DNA of 5,829 nucleotides from an uncultured Collinsella sp. GTDB taxonomy: Bacteria; Actinomycetota; Coriobacteriia; Coriobacteriales; Coriobacteriaceae. Positions within the stretch are counted from its first letter, which is position 1, and each line of letters begins with the position of its first letter. Position numbers and translations under genes: made by a program. Location of the stretch: assembly GCA_958428675.1 (NCBI GenBank), contig CAUAGV010000111.1:1-5829 (forward strand), in the 5' to 3' direction. The notes beneath the pieces were generated by a model that was given only the letters and a program-made list of their open reading frames with translations, was not told the DNA's origin and made no database searches. This document shows positions 5,277 to 5,829 of this stretch, one piece after another.

Positions 5277-5360
5277 CCCATTCGCGCTGGGTGCCATGCC
5301 CGAACACTCTGCCCTTTTCCAACCCTCAACCTCTGCACAACGCATCCGAAAGGTCGCCCC

Positions 5361-5829
5361 ATGGCTTTGACCGACATCTCGCATCCCACCGACATTGCAA
5401 TGCTCACCGATCTGTACGAGCTCACTATGGCCCAGGGCCTGTGGGAGAGCGGCAAGGCCAATGAGCAGGGTTGTTTTACCGCGTTTTACCGCGACCATCC
5501 TTTTGGCAGCGCCTATGCCGTCATGTGCGGCACCGCCGAACTGCCCGAGCTGGTCGAGAATCTGCGCTTTACGCCCGAGGACATCGACTACCTCGCCTCG
5601 CTCCAGGCCCCGGCCGGCGGCGCGATGTTCAAGCCTGCATTCCTCGACTACCTGCGCGATTTTCGTGCACATGTAAACATCGACGCCGTCCCCGAGGGCG
5701 AGCTCGTCTTTCCGCGCGAACCCATGGTTCGCGTCACCGGTCCCGCGCTGGAGTGCCAGCTGCTCGAAACGGCGCTGCTCAACATCGTCGGCTTCCAGAC
5801 GCTTGTCGCCACCAAGACGGCGCGCGTGG
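5361..5829 (+). CDS. pncB: Nicotinate phosphoribosyltransferase, N-terminal 156 residues (cut by the window end)
   Basis: The enzyme joins nicotinate to PRPP, with ATP, to give nicotinate mononucleotide, the entry step of NAD salvage (Preiss-Handler pathway) in the cytoplasm. The visible N-terminal third matches the family closely: LTDLYELTMAQG (15-26), HPFGSAYAVMCG (46-57), RFTPEDIDYL (69-78), FLDYLRDF (94-101), VPEGELVFPREPMVRVTGP (110-128), LLETALLNIVGFQTLVATK (134-152). The frame is open to the last base; full-length members are about 480-500 aa, so the gene should continue roughly 1 kb past the window. The start at 5361 has GAAAGG (5348-5353) 7 nt upstream. The stretch 5277-5360 contains only a weak GCCCA/TGGGT pairing and no obvious promoter. 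Confidence 0.95.
   Translation, partial: MALTDISHPTDIAMLTDLYELTMAQGLWESGKANEQGCFTAFYRDHPFGSAYAVMCGTAELPELVENLRFTPEDIDYLASLQAPAGGAMFKPAFLDYLRDFRAHVNIDAVPEGELVFPREPMVRVTGPALECQLLETALLNIVGFQTLVATKTARV

Noticed and set aside
4710..5672. Minus-strand open frame (320 codons)
   Set aside because: It runs antisense through a perfect tRNA, a terminator and two real genes; no family features.

Overview
The window looks like chromosomal housekeeping DNA from a high-GC Gram-positive bacterium. The most likely lineage is Coriobacteriia (Collinsella or a relative). This is an inference from GC-rich coding sequence, AAAGG-type ribosome binding sites, TTGACA-type promoters and the style of the encoded proteins; no marker gene proves it. 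There is no phage, transposase gene, CRISPR array or toxin system.

Layout, left to right. Positions 21-341 (+) encode a single-domain protein of the MGMT/alkyltransferase-like family. A 331-base convergent intergenic region (342-672) holds no gene but at least five stem-loops. Two minus-strand genes follow: trpS (1722-673) and a TagO/WecA-type undecaprenyl-phosphate sugar-1-phosphate transferase (3083-1884). Positions 3084-3608 carry no gene; most of 3314-3500 reads as a structured RNA on the minus strand that ends in an intrinsic terminator. This is the least explained part of the window. Everything to the right is on the plus strand: a PflX-type radical SAM protein (3609-4547), a stem-loop, a lone tRNA-Ala(CGC) with a clear promoter and terminator (4658-4817), a 146-aa coiled-coil protein with a C-terminal membrane anchor (4836-5276), and the first third of nicotinate phosphoribosyltransferase pncB (5361 to the window end), which is cut by the window edge.

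The protein genes do not form one pathway: DNA alkyl-lesion handling, tryptophanyl-tRNA charging, cell-envelope glycan initiation, an uncharacterised radical SAM enzyme, alanine tRNA and NAD salvage. The unusual signals are in the gaps: the candidate minus-strand RNA, REP-like hairpins with C- or G-rich cores at 359-397 and 4557-4593, and the stem-loop cluster between the MGMT-family gene and trpS. The family calls for the genes are secure. The RNA and repeat interpretations are hypotheses from hand folding and need covariation or expression data.
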